NCBI RefSeq assembly: GCF_037042905.1
Contig: NC_087254.1
Coordinates: forward strand, 13,377,103 to 13,441,102
From: Lytechinus pictus
Taxonomy: Eukaryota; Echinodermata; Echinoidea; Temnopleuroida; Toxopneustidae
DNA length: 64,000 bases
Direction of reading: 5' to 3'
Below the pieces are notes generated by a model, which made no database searches, was not told where the DNA came from, and saw nothing but the letters and a program-made list of their open reading frames with translations. Position numbers and translations under genes: made by a program. Numbering within the stretch: the stretch's first letter is position 1; every line of letters begins with the position of its first letter. Shown here piece after piece: positions 1-12,874 of the stretch.

Positions 1-680
1 TTAATCCTACGAACTAGCGCGATCATTGCGTCTCCATTGCAAATAATCTCGAGATTGTTCAGATAGGGATAATTTGTCGGATCAGAAATAGCGCGCTAAT
101 TTGAAAACTCGGGATGGTGCAGACGGCCCTATTTCCTCCCGATTTTGGGGAAGTATCTCGCCTGCCTTTCTCATCATCTCAGTATTATTTTTGATGGTAT
201 CCATAATCAAGATTTACAAAATATTGTCTTTCAAACATCGAAAAAGAAAGTAAAATTTGTGACTAATTTATTTTGTGGTAGAGAGTCATATATTTGTCAT
301 CGATATCAAACAAAAATCTATGCTGATTCATACCTTCATGGAAAATCACAAATAACATTATCATAATCATCAACATCACTATGAATATCTCCACATCCTC
401 CATACTTACATTTGAAAGATACTGGATTTGGCATCACATGGATTTGGATTCTTTTATTACTGAGAACATCCTCATGTGGTTGAGAACCTAGAATTAAAAA
501 AAAAGATTTAGATTTAGGATGATAGTCATTTGGTTAAATCGTAGTTTTGGGAACCACTTGTCAATTTGTATGTGTAAAAAAATAATGAAGGTGAAAAGGG
601 GAACCAGCGCCTGTGAATGAATACAGCTCTCTTGCACAAAATGAACAGTGATTAAAAAAAAAAATGCTGATCATTTTTTC

Positions 681-1110
681 AGGGTTCCCAGCTTTTCAAG
701 AAAACAAAATTCCCTGATTTTTCCCTGATTAAATTTGAAAATTCCCTGATAATTATTTAAACCCATTCCCAGTTTCGCATGTTTTCTAAGTTGTTGCAGT
801 AAATCAGTCATGTAATGGCCTCCCTTCTCTCCATAACGCCATCTTTTCCTCACCTATACAGAAAGAGGTTGATTCAAGGCAATCCTAGTACATATCATTA
901 AATTACAATGGATGTTGTTTTGATATGCAACAAAATATAACAGAGTCTGACTGACTACCGTGCTTTCGACTTATGGGCCGATAAAATTGCCTGATTTTTC
1001 CCTCATTTGAGGCATTTTCCCTTGATTTGAGGTATTTTTTTATCGAATTCCCTGATTTTTCCCTGACAGGAAAAAAGTAAAATAATTTTCCCTGATGGGC
1101 TGGGAACCCT
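681..1110. mobile_element. foldback element, family with TTCCCTGATTTTTCCCTGAT arms (copy 1)
   Basis: Perfect 12-base terminal inverted repeats, AGGGTTCCCAGC at the left and GCTGGGAACCCT at the right. The arms are rich in CCCTGATTTTT. A second copy is at 22,124-22,457. Confidence 0.8.
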
Positions 1111-1227
1111 GTTTTTTCAAGACATTTGGAATGGTCATATTGCACATCCAATCGAAGAGCCAATCACAACTCTATGAATGGAAATAGCAGTGACACAGCT
1201 TGGAAATCACTATTTTGCAAGAAAAGT

Positions 1228-1693
1228 AGAGGCGCAAGGCCAATATGGGAGACACTCTCCAATTGATATGAGTGACAATCTCCCATATTGGAGACTTGCT
1301 TTGCAAAAGGACAAAAGAAAGAACACAAACAAGAATGTAATTCTTTCCCCTCAAAATTTTGTCTCACTGAGCCTGAGGTCAGAACTTCTCAGAAGCCCAT
1401 TTGTTTTGTGTGTGGATGACAAAAATTCTAATGAAAATAGCAGGAGATGAATTTTTAAAGTATGGCTACATGTAAGTGTGGGTGAAAAGGGGTAATTGTT
1501 CATGAGTAATCTGCTCATCACATTTCCATTTGCCGCCAAGGCAATCATTTTGCAGCAAATGTAAACAAAGGAAATTGGTCTCCCGAACTGGAGACTGTCG
1601 GATGTCCCAAATTCGTTACAAAAGTCTCTGATATTGGAGATAATCTCTCACACAAGGCAGACAGTCAGTCTCCCATATTGGCCGTGCGCCTCT
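1228..1693. mobile_element. foldback MITE with 25-base inverted ends
   Basis: AGAGGCGCAAGGCCAATATG at the left end is repeated in inverse at the right end with one mismatch over 25 bases. Internal copies of CTCCCATATTGGAG make further palindromes. Confidence 0.75.
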
Positions 1694-3306
1694 GTTTGAA
1701 GATCGAAGAATGGTTTTTAAGACAAATTTCATTTCATTCATCATAACCTTGTTAATTGAATGAGTGTCGGACGATTCAAATCTTCTTCGCCATCAAGATA
1801 AAAATAATTACCATTAAATTAAATACAATTACAAAGAAGAAAAGTGTGGCTTCATATTGTAAATTTCATAGGAAACATTAAAGTCATTTACAGTTCATTA
1901 TCTAGTGTCTAAATAATGAAAAATTCCATGGAGTTTTGCGAGTGTTGTGCCTTGTGTACCTACATGTAGATGCTCGACTCGAGTTGGAGCCTTTGGCTTT
2001 GACGGCTTTGTCACTCTAGTCCACTCCTAGTACCAATGAGGTCCAAACATTACATGTATGGACCTCATAGGCGACATCTGTAGTATTTTGTGTCAGAAAT
2101 CTTTGTGAAGATGATTATTTGTGTATTATAACACAAGTACGAGCTATCGTACTGTCTATTCATTAAATTTTTGTTTAAGAAAGTTAAAGCATTGTTAGCA
2201 ATAAAAAAAAATTGAAAGAAATGAAGGGGAACTTCCATTTTGACGACTTTTTCCAGATTTTATTGCCAGTTGCTCTTCACTTCTGACTCGCGATCGAAGC
2301 TGATATGCAGATCACGTGATACGCGTTCTCGTCAGCTGATCGGTTGGTTATTCTTTTCGCCAGACGTTGATAATTACATATTTCATAATGCTAGCATTCA
2401 TCGCAAATTTAGGTGAAAGAGATTGAATTTAAACAGCGCAAGCTTTAATTTTCTCAAAAATAACATTTAATTGATTGCACAAGTTTCGCCTTGGAACAAG
2501 TAGGATCATTTGGTCCCATGTTTGCGTAACTACGGGGGGGGGGGGGGGGGGGGGTGGGGACGGGGTGTCCCTACCACTATACACCCACTAGCCAGCAATT
2601 ATCGTTTTTTTCTCTTTTTTTTAAACCAAAATACCTCCCCCCCCAAAAAAAAAAAAAAAAAAAAAAAAATAGGGTTAAAGAGAAAGAGAATTGAGGAACA
2701 CAATATGCTTTATTTTTTCTTCTTTTACTGTTTAACGAGACTTGTAATCAAATATTAAATGGGGCTTAATTAGAACAGCCTTTTTTTAAGTCAATTAATA
2801 AAAAATATTCCTCCTCGGGATTTGAGCTTTCATGAAATATGAATCTTTTTCATGACTACCGAAAGCGCTAAAAATGTCCACATTTTTAATTGGTATATAA
2901 AGCTTTAGCTCATGCGTTGCGCCCGTCTTATTTTAATGTTATACAATTTTATGCTTTTAATGAATTTCTAATTCTCAGATCTTGTCGCAATCCGATTGGT
3001 AACTATAATGAATGATTATTATGTTTCATGAATTGTTCAAAATGTGTCTCTCTATCAGTTTTGAATATTAAAAAAAATGTCAGCTCATGCTTTTTGCTCG
3101 CAATATTTTGATTAGTAAGAATTTCTTCTCTTGTATATGCGAGTTTGAGTAAATAACTAGAGAGAGAGAGGGGGGGGGGGTCCCTCACCTACTTGTCCTC
3201 GCTTATTCCCAATTTTTTTTTATATTATACTCGTGTTCAGAGTGTTTCAAAGTCTTTTCTGATTTTTTTTACACTTTTTATTGTCTCGGAGCTTCCCTCT
3301 ATTTCT

Positions 3307-3370
3307 TTTAACTATGATGTAGCCCTTTTAACTATGATGTAGCCCTTTTAACTATGATGTAGCCCTTTTT
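3307..3370 (+). repeat. 20-bp tandem repeat, three copies
   Basis: TTTTAACTATGATGTAGCCC is repeated three times without change. Confidence 0.9.
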
Positions 3371-3672
3371 ACTTGTTTCAATTCTTTTATGTCTCATTTC
3401 ATTGAAAACATAATTATTAAACTGACTGACTTTATTACAAAATTTTGATATTATTTTGTCTTGTTTGTTTGGCTTTCTTTTTTTCTTCTTATCCTTCTTC
3501 TTACTTTTTCCATTTCCTTATTTTCTCTTTTATTTCATTTCATGAGGCATCCGCCAACTTATATACAACAACAACAAACATATTTATTTGGTGGTGTGCC
3601 CCTCTAAAAAGGGAGGAAAATAGGAAGGAAAAAAAGAAGAAGGGAAGGGGAAAAAAAAAGAAAAAAAAAGAA

Positions 3673-3815
3673 AGATGATGATGATGAAAATTATCTTGGT
3701 GATGATGATGGTGGTGGTGATGGTGGCGGTGATGATGATGATGATGATGATGATAATGATGGTGGTAGTGGTGATGATGATGAGAATGAAGTTGGTGATG
3801 ATGGTGATGATGAAG
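3673..3815 (+). repeat. (GAT)n / (GGT)n microsatellite
   Basis: Imperfect GATGATGGTGGT tract preceded by an A/G-rich stretch from about 3,605. The Met-rich frame through it is an artefact. Confidence 0.9.
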
Positions 3816-5942
3816 ACTAGATGTAATTTTGTTATTTTGTCTTTGAAAAAATTAAGTATTGCATAGGTGAATTTATTTAAAGTTAATTATGAAAATAGCA
3901 GAAAAAATAATTTGAAAAATTGGTATGCGTTCAGGAAAAATCCATCCCTCACCAAAAAAAAATTAAAGGTGAGATTTTTTAAATAATTATTTGTGACGGC
4001 GTAGGCCTTTGCGAGCAGCTATATCGGATATAATTATGGTAAAAAGTAAATGAAATGTCAAGAAATACGTGATAATGACTTTTATTGTACATTCAGTATA
4101 TCAATAGATAACTTCATACTCTCTCCAAAAAGAAAAAAGTGGGTCATTACGGACCATTAAAAATGGGAAATTTTTGCATTTTGTATTACATAGAATATTG
4201 AGCAACTGCTCGTTTATGACGTCACAAATCAAGCATTCGAAATTCTACTAACTCCATTTTTTTAAAATAACACCTTCACCGATGTTTTGAAATTATTTTT
4301 CTTTGGCCTATATTTTCACAATCTTTTTATCAAGGTGAAATTCCCCTTTACAAAACAGTATCCGCATGATCAGTGTGTAGCGGTAAATTATTCACTATCT
4401 ATAATTCATGCGGCTATGTTTAATAATATATTGCTGTGAATAGAATGAATGTCATTAAAAACATAATCTCACTGATCACTAATGCCAGCTCGACGCGCGA
4501 ACTGAAAAAATATATTTTCTGCCCCGATAATTTGATAACCCTAACCTAACCCAATTTCTAAGTATTTTTATCATAAACAGGATAACTATAGACAATTAAT
4601 TGAAAACTTGATATTCTTTTGCGAAAATGAATATGAAGGACAACTTTTTAATAAAGAACACAGTTTTAGAGCGTGATTTATATATACAACCGCTTAATCC
4701 TGTCACTGTCGGTATGACATGAAGCAGTTGGAACTTTCTGATTCCATCAGCTTAATAATTTTTGCAACAGGCGCCAGTCCAACAAACAGACAGACATTTG
4801 CCCAAACAGACAACATCTCAACCTCTGCTCATTTCTTTTTGCACGGACACATAAAATCTCGACCTACCCATCACTTTTCTCACTATTTTCTCCTCCCTTT
4901 TATTTTCCATTAATTTTTCTTTCGTTCACTTTTTTTCTGTCCTCTTTTTCCTTCTATTTTTTTTTCTTGTCTCACCGCTTTTCCTCAACCCCCAGCCCCC
5001 GACGCCCACGCAGATTCGCAAACAATATCAAGTGTACTGTTAGGCAAGGGCGGAAATCTCTCCCTTAAGGTAGCCGGGACCAGGGGCTGGAAAATTTGAC
5101 AAGAAAAAAACAAACAAACAAAAACAAAAAAGAAGGTTTATCACCCCAAAAAGAAGGTCATCTTGACCAAAAGAAATTTGATAAGCAAACAAGCAAAAAA
5201 AAAGGGCACCCCAAAAGTAAGATCGTCTCTTCCAAAATACATATTTTATTTCGATTTTGAATGAAAAGACCCAAAATAGTAGGGGGATGACATTTCATAA
5301 TGTGTCCCCCTACTATTCTAGGTGAGGGGGACATGTCCCCCTGGAATTTGCACCCCTGTGGGTGGGGGGTGTTGCGCTTCCCTTTCGGAATCATTATGGA
5401 AGAGTGTAAATACTCGCTGTGATTTCGATCTCATACCTATAAAAAAAAATAGAACAGCTACGCCTTGAACACAGGCCAAAATGCCTAACGATTTCTCCGC
5501 GGCATTAACAACTATCGTAAAGGGCGCTCCATTTATCAATAAAGATGGATGTTAAGCTGTCTATGGCGACAAGATTTGCCTCAAATATTTACGAAGAATT
5601 GTGAGAAATGGTCTGAAAATGCAACAAAAGAACCGGTGAGTACCGATTAAACATTATCAATTTATTTAATAGAACTAAGCTTGTAACCGATTTTGCAATC
5701 GGCAACCGATTCCATTCGATTTCACCACAATCGGCAATCACTTGCCGATCTTCGATCATGCCACTTGAAGGAAAAAATCGAAAATAAAAAATCGGCGTAG
5801 ATCTGGTTACAGTGCGTGATCGCTCAGAACATATTTCAAGATTGTTTTTGAGGTGCTAGCTATTTAGAGGTCGCATTATTCAGGGAGAAAGACGCAGTAT
5901 TATCTATGGCGATGTTTAAGAGGATAGATGTGGGCAATTCCA

Positions 5943-8115
5943 GCGTAACGGACATGACGTTCAGACAAATTTTTGTAATTCAAAGGTTTATACAGTAGAA
6001 TTAGCAGTCTTTTGATAATTGCTACTGAGCTTATCAGACACATTTAAGTATCAGTTACATACACATGAAATTTCAAATCGTTTCGTTGAACAGTTGCGGA
6101 GAAATTGTACTCTTTGTGAGCGTAACGGACATGACACGAAATGGACGAAGCATTTTTACCTCCTATTGCTTATCAAAATTCCTGTGAATTCTTAGATTGC
6201 ATGCACCCGACGCTGGTGTTAATTTAACCTTAAGATCATGCTCTATCCATAAAATGGTGTTTAACAAAAGTTTTACAGTGCATTCTGTATTCATAGCTCA
6301 AAATGTAGCGTAACGGACATGACACATGAAGCGTAACGGACATGACAGTTTCGTCCACTTTTTGTAAGCGAATATAATTATTTTATTACAAGATATGGTA
6401 CAAGTCTAATTGGTTACTTGTTAAGGCTAGAGGTTAGAGACACACATCATAACTGGTAATCTGTAATATCTCCTATTATTTTGCAATTTGAGAGGGGGGC
6501 TTTGCGTACAATATTTATAAAACAAAAAAATATTTGGAAAAATTTCTTTTACACCAGTTAACAACAGTTAATGATTATTTTCCAGTTACTACCATCCGCC
6601 ACATCTAATTAAAAGAGAAAAAGTTGATAGTAAAGATTATTTTTTATTCATGGCTTACTTTTTGACAATATACACTAGCGTAACGGACATGACACCCTTC
6701 CGAAGTGAACTTCATCAGCACTTCTTAGTTGCAAAATGAAAGAAATATGAATAATGAATGTAATTATGTAACAGCAAAGTACCTTTACTAACATTCTTAA
6801 GAAAAAAATGTAGATATTATTGGCACTTTTGGCAGGTATTATTAATTTAATAGCTATAGCCCACATGATAATTTTATATAGAATACAATGCTTTAATAGT
6901 ACCATAGGCACACTGAGAAGAGCAAATCAGATTTTTTGTGAGAAGAAAACAAAATGTACCAGACCTGATTAAATCCAAGATGAACATACACCTGTATTAT
7001 AAAATGTATTTTATGATAAAGAATATGTACTAGTATTAATGTCAATTTCAAGATTAAAAAAATGATATTAAAAAGTATTTTAAATTTTAATAGCAGTACC
7101 TGGAAACCAGTCTTTCATTATCGATTATGTACGAGTTATAAGGTAATCGGAATGTTTGTAAATCGCTTCTGAGATTTTTTTCATTCAAAATAAAGATCCT
7201 TGGTATAATCATCCTTTCATCAAATCTTGGATGTACGAAATCTTACGATCTTGCTTGCTGACAAATGTGGCTGTATCTAATTTCATTGTATTGTCTGCGC
7301 TGCTTGTGTACAAACGAAGATACATCATTCAAATCATGATTATGGCTGACCAAAATACTATGATGACATAATTTATTGATTGCGCCACATTCCTTCCACA
7401 GCCTCTTTGCTTTGTGATATGAAGAAGTGCCACTGTAGATTCATGGATTCATAGAGCTACATCATGTAACACAGATATCTGAATATTTACAAACTTGTTT
7501 TAAATGTGAGCCAGTGCCATCACTGAAGAAGTTGAGGGTTGGTGAAAGTCAGATACTTTGAAGCAATGTCATCAAAGATCTCATGAATTCACAAGTTGGA
7601 GTTTTATCATGCTCCAAACTGTCAGTGCAAACACCTAAGATAATCAATTATTGTTCAAACACAAATGATGCAGATTGTGATCTGAGTATGTTTTAGCTGC
7701 ATCTTATCCTAATATTATGTGGCATACCGTTAATTCTCAGAAAAATATACCAGAACAAGAGCTGAACTTTCATCATTTACCAACTTCTAAAAATAGCTAG
7801 AATGACATGCAGATTCTAGGAGTTATTACATCCAGCTATCCTCAAGCAATTGAGACTGACCACAGTCTGTGACACTGAGCCTAATATTTTGTTTTTGTGA
7901 ATGCTGCCTTTTGTCATATATTAGGTGTCATGTCCGTTACGCGAATTGTCATGTCCGTTACGCCATTTTTATGAAAATTAGAAGTGGTCAGGGAAAATGA
8001 TTGCTACACATGGTAGGGGGTTTAATTCTAACATAGAATCTGAATCTGCAGTACCTTCAGACAAATTTCCTGTAAGCTGTGAAAACTTTAAGTGAAAAAC
8101 GTAACGGACATGACA
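5943..8115. repeat. eight dispersed copies of the iteron GCGTAACGGACATGACA
   Basis: Plus-strand copies start at 5943 (16 of 17 bases), 6120, 6308, 6331 and 6678, and at 8099 (first base differs). Two inverted copies lie at 7926-7942 and 7947-7963. The sequence between copies is not conserved, so this is a short conserved word rather than a tandem repeat. Two pairs are close (6308/6331 and 7926/7947, 21-23 bases apart). Confidence 0.9.
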
Positions 8116-8509
8116 CTGATAACGGTAAAGAAATCACATTAATCTGAAGATCGATTTCTCTAAAATTGATGAATGGCATGAAATATAACAATGATTTTCT
8201 GTTGATTTAAACATTAATCATCGATACAAAAGTTAAAAGAGACCTGTGGGACCTTATTTGCTTTTAGTAGAGACAGGAAAGATGAATTGTTTAAAAATAG
8301 CCACATTTTTTAGATTTTGCAATTTATTATTTTATTTTTTTGATGATGGAAAAAAACACAAAATTTTATCAATATTGTGATTTTTCTATTGGAAATTGAA
8401 ACTTTATAGATTACTTTTTAAGAAAATTTGACTGCTTAAGTGAAATCTGAAACTTCATTTTTTCTCGAAAGTGAACATTTTCCATGGAATTGCCCATATC
8501 TTCTCTTCC

Positions 8510-11177
8510 AACTCATGGTGATAGCGGATGCCGCCGTGAACTTTGAAAGGTCGTATTACCGACGGAGCTCACTGCGTTACTCTCTTACATCGTTTATGAT
8601 TATATACAATTTATTTTCAACCTCATGGTGATAGCGGATGCCGCCGTGAACTTTGAAAGGTCGTATTACCGACGGAGCTCACTGCGCTACTCTCTTACCC
8701 CCTTTATAATGATATAAATCTTCTCTTCAACCTTGTGGTGATAGCGGACCCCGCCATAAACTTTTAAAGACTGTACTATTGACGGAGCTTATTGCGTTAC
8801 TCTCTTACATCGTTTATGATGATATACATTTTATTTTCAACCTCGTGATGATAGCGGACCCCGCCGTGAACTTTTAAAGATTGTGCTACTGACGGAGCTC
8901 ATTGCGTTACTCTCTTACATCGTTTATAATGATATAAATCTTCTCTTCAACCTCGGGGTGATAGCGGACCCCGCCATAAACTTTTAAAGACTGTACTATT
9001 GACGGAGCTTATTGCGTTGCTCTCTTACATCGTTTATGATGATATTCATTTTATTTTCAACCTCGTGGTGATAGCGGATGCCGCCGTGAACTTTGAAAGG
9101 TCGTATTACCGCCGGAGCTCACTGCGCTACTCTCTTACCCCCTTTATAATGATATAAATCTTCTCTTCAACCTCGTGGTGATATCGGACCCCGCCATAAA
9201 CTTTTAAAGACTGTACTATTGACGGAGCTTATTGCGTTACTCTCTTACATCGTTTATGATGATATACATTTTATTTTCAACCTCGTGATGATAGCGGACC
9301 CCGCCGTGAACTTTTAAAGATTGTGCTACTGACGGAGTTCATTGCGTTACTCTCTTACATCGTTTATAATGATATAAATCTTCTCTTCAACCTCGTGGTG
9401 ATAGCGGACCCCGCCATAAACTTTTAAAGACTGTACTATTGACGGAGCTTATTGCGTTGCTCTCTTACATCGTTTATGATGATATTCATTTTATTTTCAA
9501 CCTCGTGGTGATAGCGGATGCCGCCGTGAACTTTGAAAGGTCGTATTACCGACGGAACTCACTGCGCTACTCTCTTACCCCCTTTATAATGATATAAATC
9601 TTCTCTTCAACCTCGTGGTGATAGCGGACCCCGCCATAAACTTTTAAAGACTGTACTATTGACGGAGCTTATTGCGTTACTCTCTTACATCGTTTATGAT
9701 GATATACATTTTATTTTCAACCTCGTGGTGATAGCGGACCCCGCCGTGAACTTTTAAAGATCGTGCTACTGACGGAGCTCATTGCATTACTCTCTTACAT
9801 CGTTTATAATGATATAAATCTTCTCTTCAACCTCGTGGTGATAGCGGACCTCGCCATAAACTTTTAAAGACTGTACTATTGACGGAGCTTATTGCGTTGC
9901 TCTCTTACATCGTTTATGATGATATTCATTTTATTTTCAACCTCGTGGTGATAGCGGAAGCCGCCGTGAACTTTGAAAGGTCGTATTACCGACGGAGCTC
10001 ACTGCGCTACTCTCTTACCCCCTTTATAATGATATAAATCTTCTCTTCAACCTCGTGGTGATAGCGGACCCCGCCATAAACTTTTAAAGACTGTACTATT
10101 GACGGAGCTTATTGCGTTACTCTCTTACATCGTTTATGATGATATACATATTTTCAACCTCATGGTGATAGCGGACCCCGCCGTGAACTTTTAAAGATCG
10201 TGCTACTGACGGAGCTCATTGCGTTACTCTCTTACATCGTTTATAATGATATAAATCTTCTCTTCAACCTCGTGGTGATAGCGGACCCCGCCATAAACTT
10301 TTAAAGACTGTACTATTGACGGAGCTTATTGCGTTGCTCTCTTACATCGTTTATGACGATATTCATTTTATTTTCAACCTCGTGGTGATAGCGGAAGCCG
10401 CCGTGAACTTTGAAAGGTCGTATTACCGACGGAGCTCACTGCGCTACTCTCTTACCCCCTTTATAATGATATAAATCTTCTCTTCAACCTCGTGGTGATA
10501 GCGGACCCCGCCATAAACTTTTAAAGACTGTACTATTGACGGAGCTTATTGCGTTACTCTCTTACATCGTTTATGATGATATACATTTTATTTTCAACCT
10601 CATGGTGATAGCGGACCCCGCCGTGAACTTTTAAAGATCGTGCTACTGACGGTGCTCATTGCGTTACTCTCTTACATCGTTTATAATGATATAAATCTTC
10701 TCTTCAACCTCGTGGTGATAGCGGACCCCGCCATAAACTTTTAAAGACTGTACTATTGACGGAGCTTATTGTGTTACTCTCTTACATCATTTATGATGAT
10801 ATACATTTTATTTTCAACCTCGTGGTGATAGCGGGTGCCGCCGTGAACTTTGAAAGGTCGTATTACCGACGGAGCTCACTGCGCTACTCTCTTACCCCCT
10901 TTATGATATAAATCTTATCTTCAACCTCGTGGTGATAGCGGACCCCGCCATAAACTTTTAAAGACTGTACTATTGACGGAGCTTATTGTGTTACTCTCTT
11001 ACATCATTTATGATGATATACATTTTATTTTCAACCTCGTGGTGATAGCGGATGCCGCGGTGAACTTTGAAAGGTCGTATTACCGACGGAGCTCACTGCG
11101 CTACTCTCTTACCCCCTTTATGATGATAGACATCTTCTCTTCAACCTCGTGGTGATAGCGGACCCCGCCGTGAACTT
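8510..11177 (+). repeat. 110-bp satellite array with 440-bp higher-order repeat
   Basis: Twenty-four full monomers and one partial, phased on ATAGCGG (8521, 8631, 8741 and so on, at exactly 110-base steps). Two units have 3-base deletions (steps 10,061 to 10,168 and 10,828 to 10,935). Monomers fall into types A (GAACTTTGAAAGGTCG), B (ATAAACTTTTAAAGACTG) and C (GTGAACTTTTAAAGATYG). They are ordered A-B-C-B five times between 8,631 and 10,827, then degrade into A-B-A. Confidence 0.95.
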
Positions 11178-12219
11178 CAAATTGATTTGAAAATGCTAGC
11201 TACCCAAAACATTTTAATAACATATTTCAAATCATCGTGCGTGCTTGCGTCTTCTACTTCATTTTAATTGCACTTGCGACTTTAAGATGATGCGTCGTAA
11301 GAGATCATTCCAATAATTCTAAATCGCTAGCACCTAAAAATACTTCTAAAAGATGTCCCGCCGATCGTTCATTAACCTGTGATCTATGAGAAATATTTTC
11401 ATTTGATTTTCCTTTGCGCCTTTGCTCGGAAGATGCGTCTTTCGTTTATCTTTCTAATAAAAATCACTCGGTTTATTTTAAAGCAATGAATAACACCTCA
11501 AAACCCCTGGCTTTAAAACATGTTCCAAACGATCGCGCATGTTGGCGACTTCCATTCCAATGCATTCGTCTTTGTGACTTTGTCAGGAAGATGCGCGCGA
11601 CCGCGAACAACATTTTGATGTATTCCTTTGTTTTTAAACATCGCCGATTCGATTTTCGATTCGATTTCGATTTTAGAAGCTTAACTGCCGATCCGATTTT
11701 CGATCGGATTTTTGATCCGATTTACAACATTAAATAGAACATATTTCATGACTACAATTCAACAATTTCTAGATAATATTGCTTAGTTCTAAGCTAGGGC
11801 GGCCCAAATGCGCGTGAGTGGAGTCCCAGTTTATTAGCACGGGTAAGTATTGGGGTGTCGCCTAGACTGCTAGAGTGCTCTAGTCTGGGCTTGAGACTTT
11901 TTGAGTGCCCCCGCCCGGGCATAAAAACGAGAACACTTAAATTTCACCAGAAATTGATGGAAGAAATGTCACAAAAGTTTATACAAATAATTTCTTTATT
12001 CATGCAGTGTAAGGCCTTATCGTGAAATTAGTCACCTCTCTTCTCATGTGTCTCAGTGTGTGTGCACTTGTTGTGTACTACAAAGTCAATCACTCAATTA
12101 TCAATATATTATAGGCCTAGGCCTATGTGGAGTTGAAAGAAGTCACCAGCACTGTCACTGACGAAATAAACGGCAATGAATGGACTGGTGACTTAAACCA
12201 GGATAATGCCCAGACTCCA

Positions 12220-12532
12220 GGGGCCGATTGCACGAAAGGGTCTTTCCAAGGACCGTCTTTCGTGTCGCCCATCTTTTATGATGCGCTATAAGCGGGGTGT
12301 TTCTGAAATTTATGATAAACAAATAAAATTCGTAAGCTTGCTTTTAAATCAAATTTTATACAATTTCATGTAATATCATATCATTTTATAAACAAATATT
12401 TTGTTTATTTTAACGGACAAATAAAATATATTTGCAGATAATTTATTTGAAATGCGTTTCACATGGCGTATCATAAAAGATGGGCGACACGAAAGACGGT
12501 CCTCGGAAAGACCCTTTCGTGAAATCGGCCCC
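12220..12532. mobile_element. foldback MITE with long inverted arms
   Basis: GGGGCCGATTGCACGAAAGG at the left and its inverse CCTTTCGTGAAATCGGCCCC at the right. The arms extend about 65 bases through GACCGTCTTTCGTGTCGCCC. It lies 70 bases downstream of the ALG1 exon 1 donor, inside intron 1. Confidence 0.85.
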
Positions 12533-12603
12533 AGAGTAATATGAGATTACTTTAAACAGAATTTAGTTGCTATGATCACTATAGATCTATCCCTTTAACT
12601 TAC

Positions 12604-12874
12604 CGCCATAGCCCACAATATCCACGTCGAATTCTTCTGCGGCCAGCGAGAGCGCGTGATACTGCATGCGGGGACTTCTCCCGATATCTCCCAGCACCAA
12701 AACGCAAGCTCGGCTCCCAGTTCTCGTTGTCCGATAACCTGACGCCATGTACACGAAAAGTAGAGAAACTAACATGACGCTGTAAAGTTCTTGATAATAC
12801 AGATATACTTCCATAAACACCACCAAACCCCCTTGGGTCAAGAGGTCTAAATTTATCGACGTGGGGCTCGACAT
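12604..12874 (-). CDS. ALG1: ALG1 first coding exon (chitobiosyldiphosphodolichol beta-mannosyltransferase, N-terminus only)
   Basis: Encodes the first 90 residues plus one base of ALG1, the glycosyltransferase that adds the first mannose to GlcNAc2-PP-dolichol on the cytosolic face of the ER. The family signature [18 protein letters not shown] sits at about residues 63-80 and opens the GT-B N-lobe. It is preceded by a hydrophobic anchor (about residues 30-47, [18 protein letters not shown]), as expected for this type of membrane enzyme. The ATG at 12874 is the first in frame, because an in-frame TGA lies four codons upstream. The exon ends at a consensus donor (GTAAGT) in phase 1. No further ALG1 exon is recognisable between 1 and 12,600, so intron 1 appears to exceed 12.6 kb, or the gene is broken. 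Recognition is by sequence motif only. Confidence 0.88.

Larger units (their letters stand above)
2110..5639. other. no gene seen; simple repeats
   Basis: Putative ALG1 intron 1. It holds a long G run (about 2,527-2,554), an A run (about 2,646-2,668) and the two repeats listed above. I found no coding exon or RNA gene. Confidence 0.5.
5640..11780. mobile_element. probable large non-autonomous DNA transposon with degenerate inverted ends
   Basis: Both margins are rich in CGATT/AATCG words (5,687-5,800 and 11,640-11,728). They also share an inverted match around AGGTGCTAGC (about 5,843-5,868 against 11,318-11,342 on the other strand, roughly 22 of 25 bases). In between lie eight iterons and the 110-bp satellite, but no convincing coding sequence. 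Target-site duplications were not identified. The outer limits are approximate. Confidence 0.45.

Noticed and set aside
3675..3866. Met-rich frame
   Set aside because: Translation of a GAT/GGT microsatellite.
8510..11177. CRISPR-like regular repeat
   Set aside because: Whole 110-bp units are conserved with no unique spacers, in a eukaryotic genome; it is a satellite.
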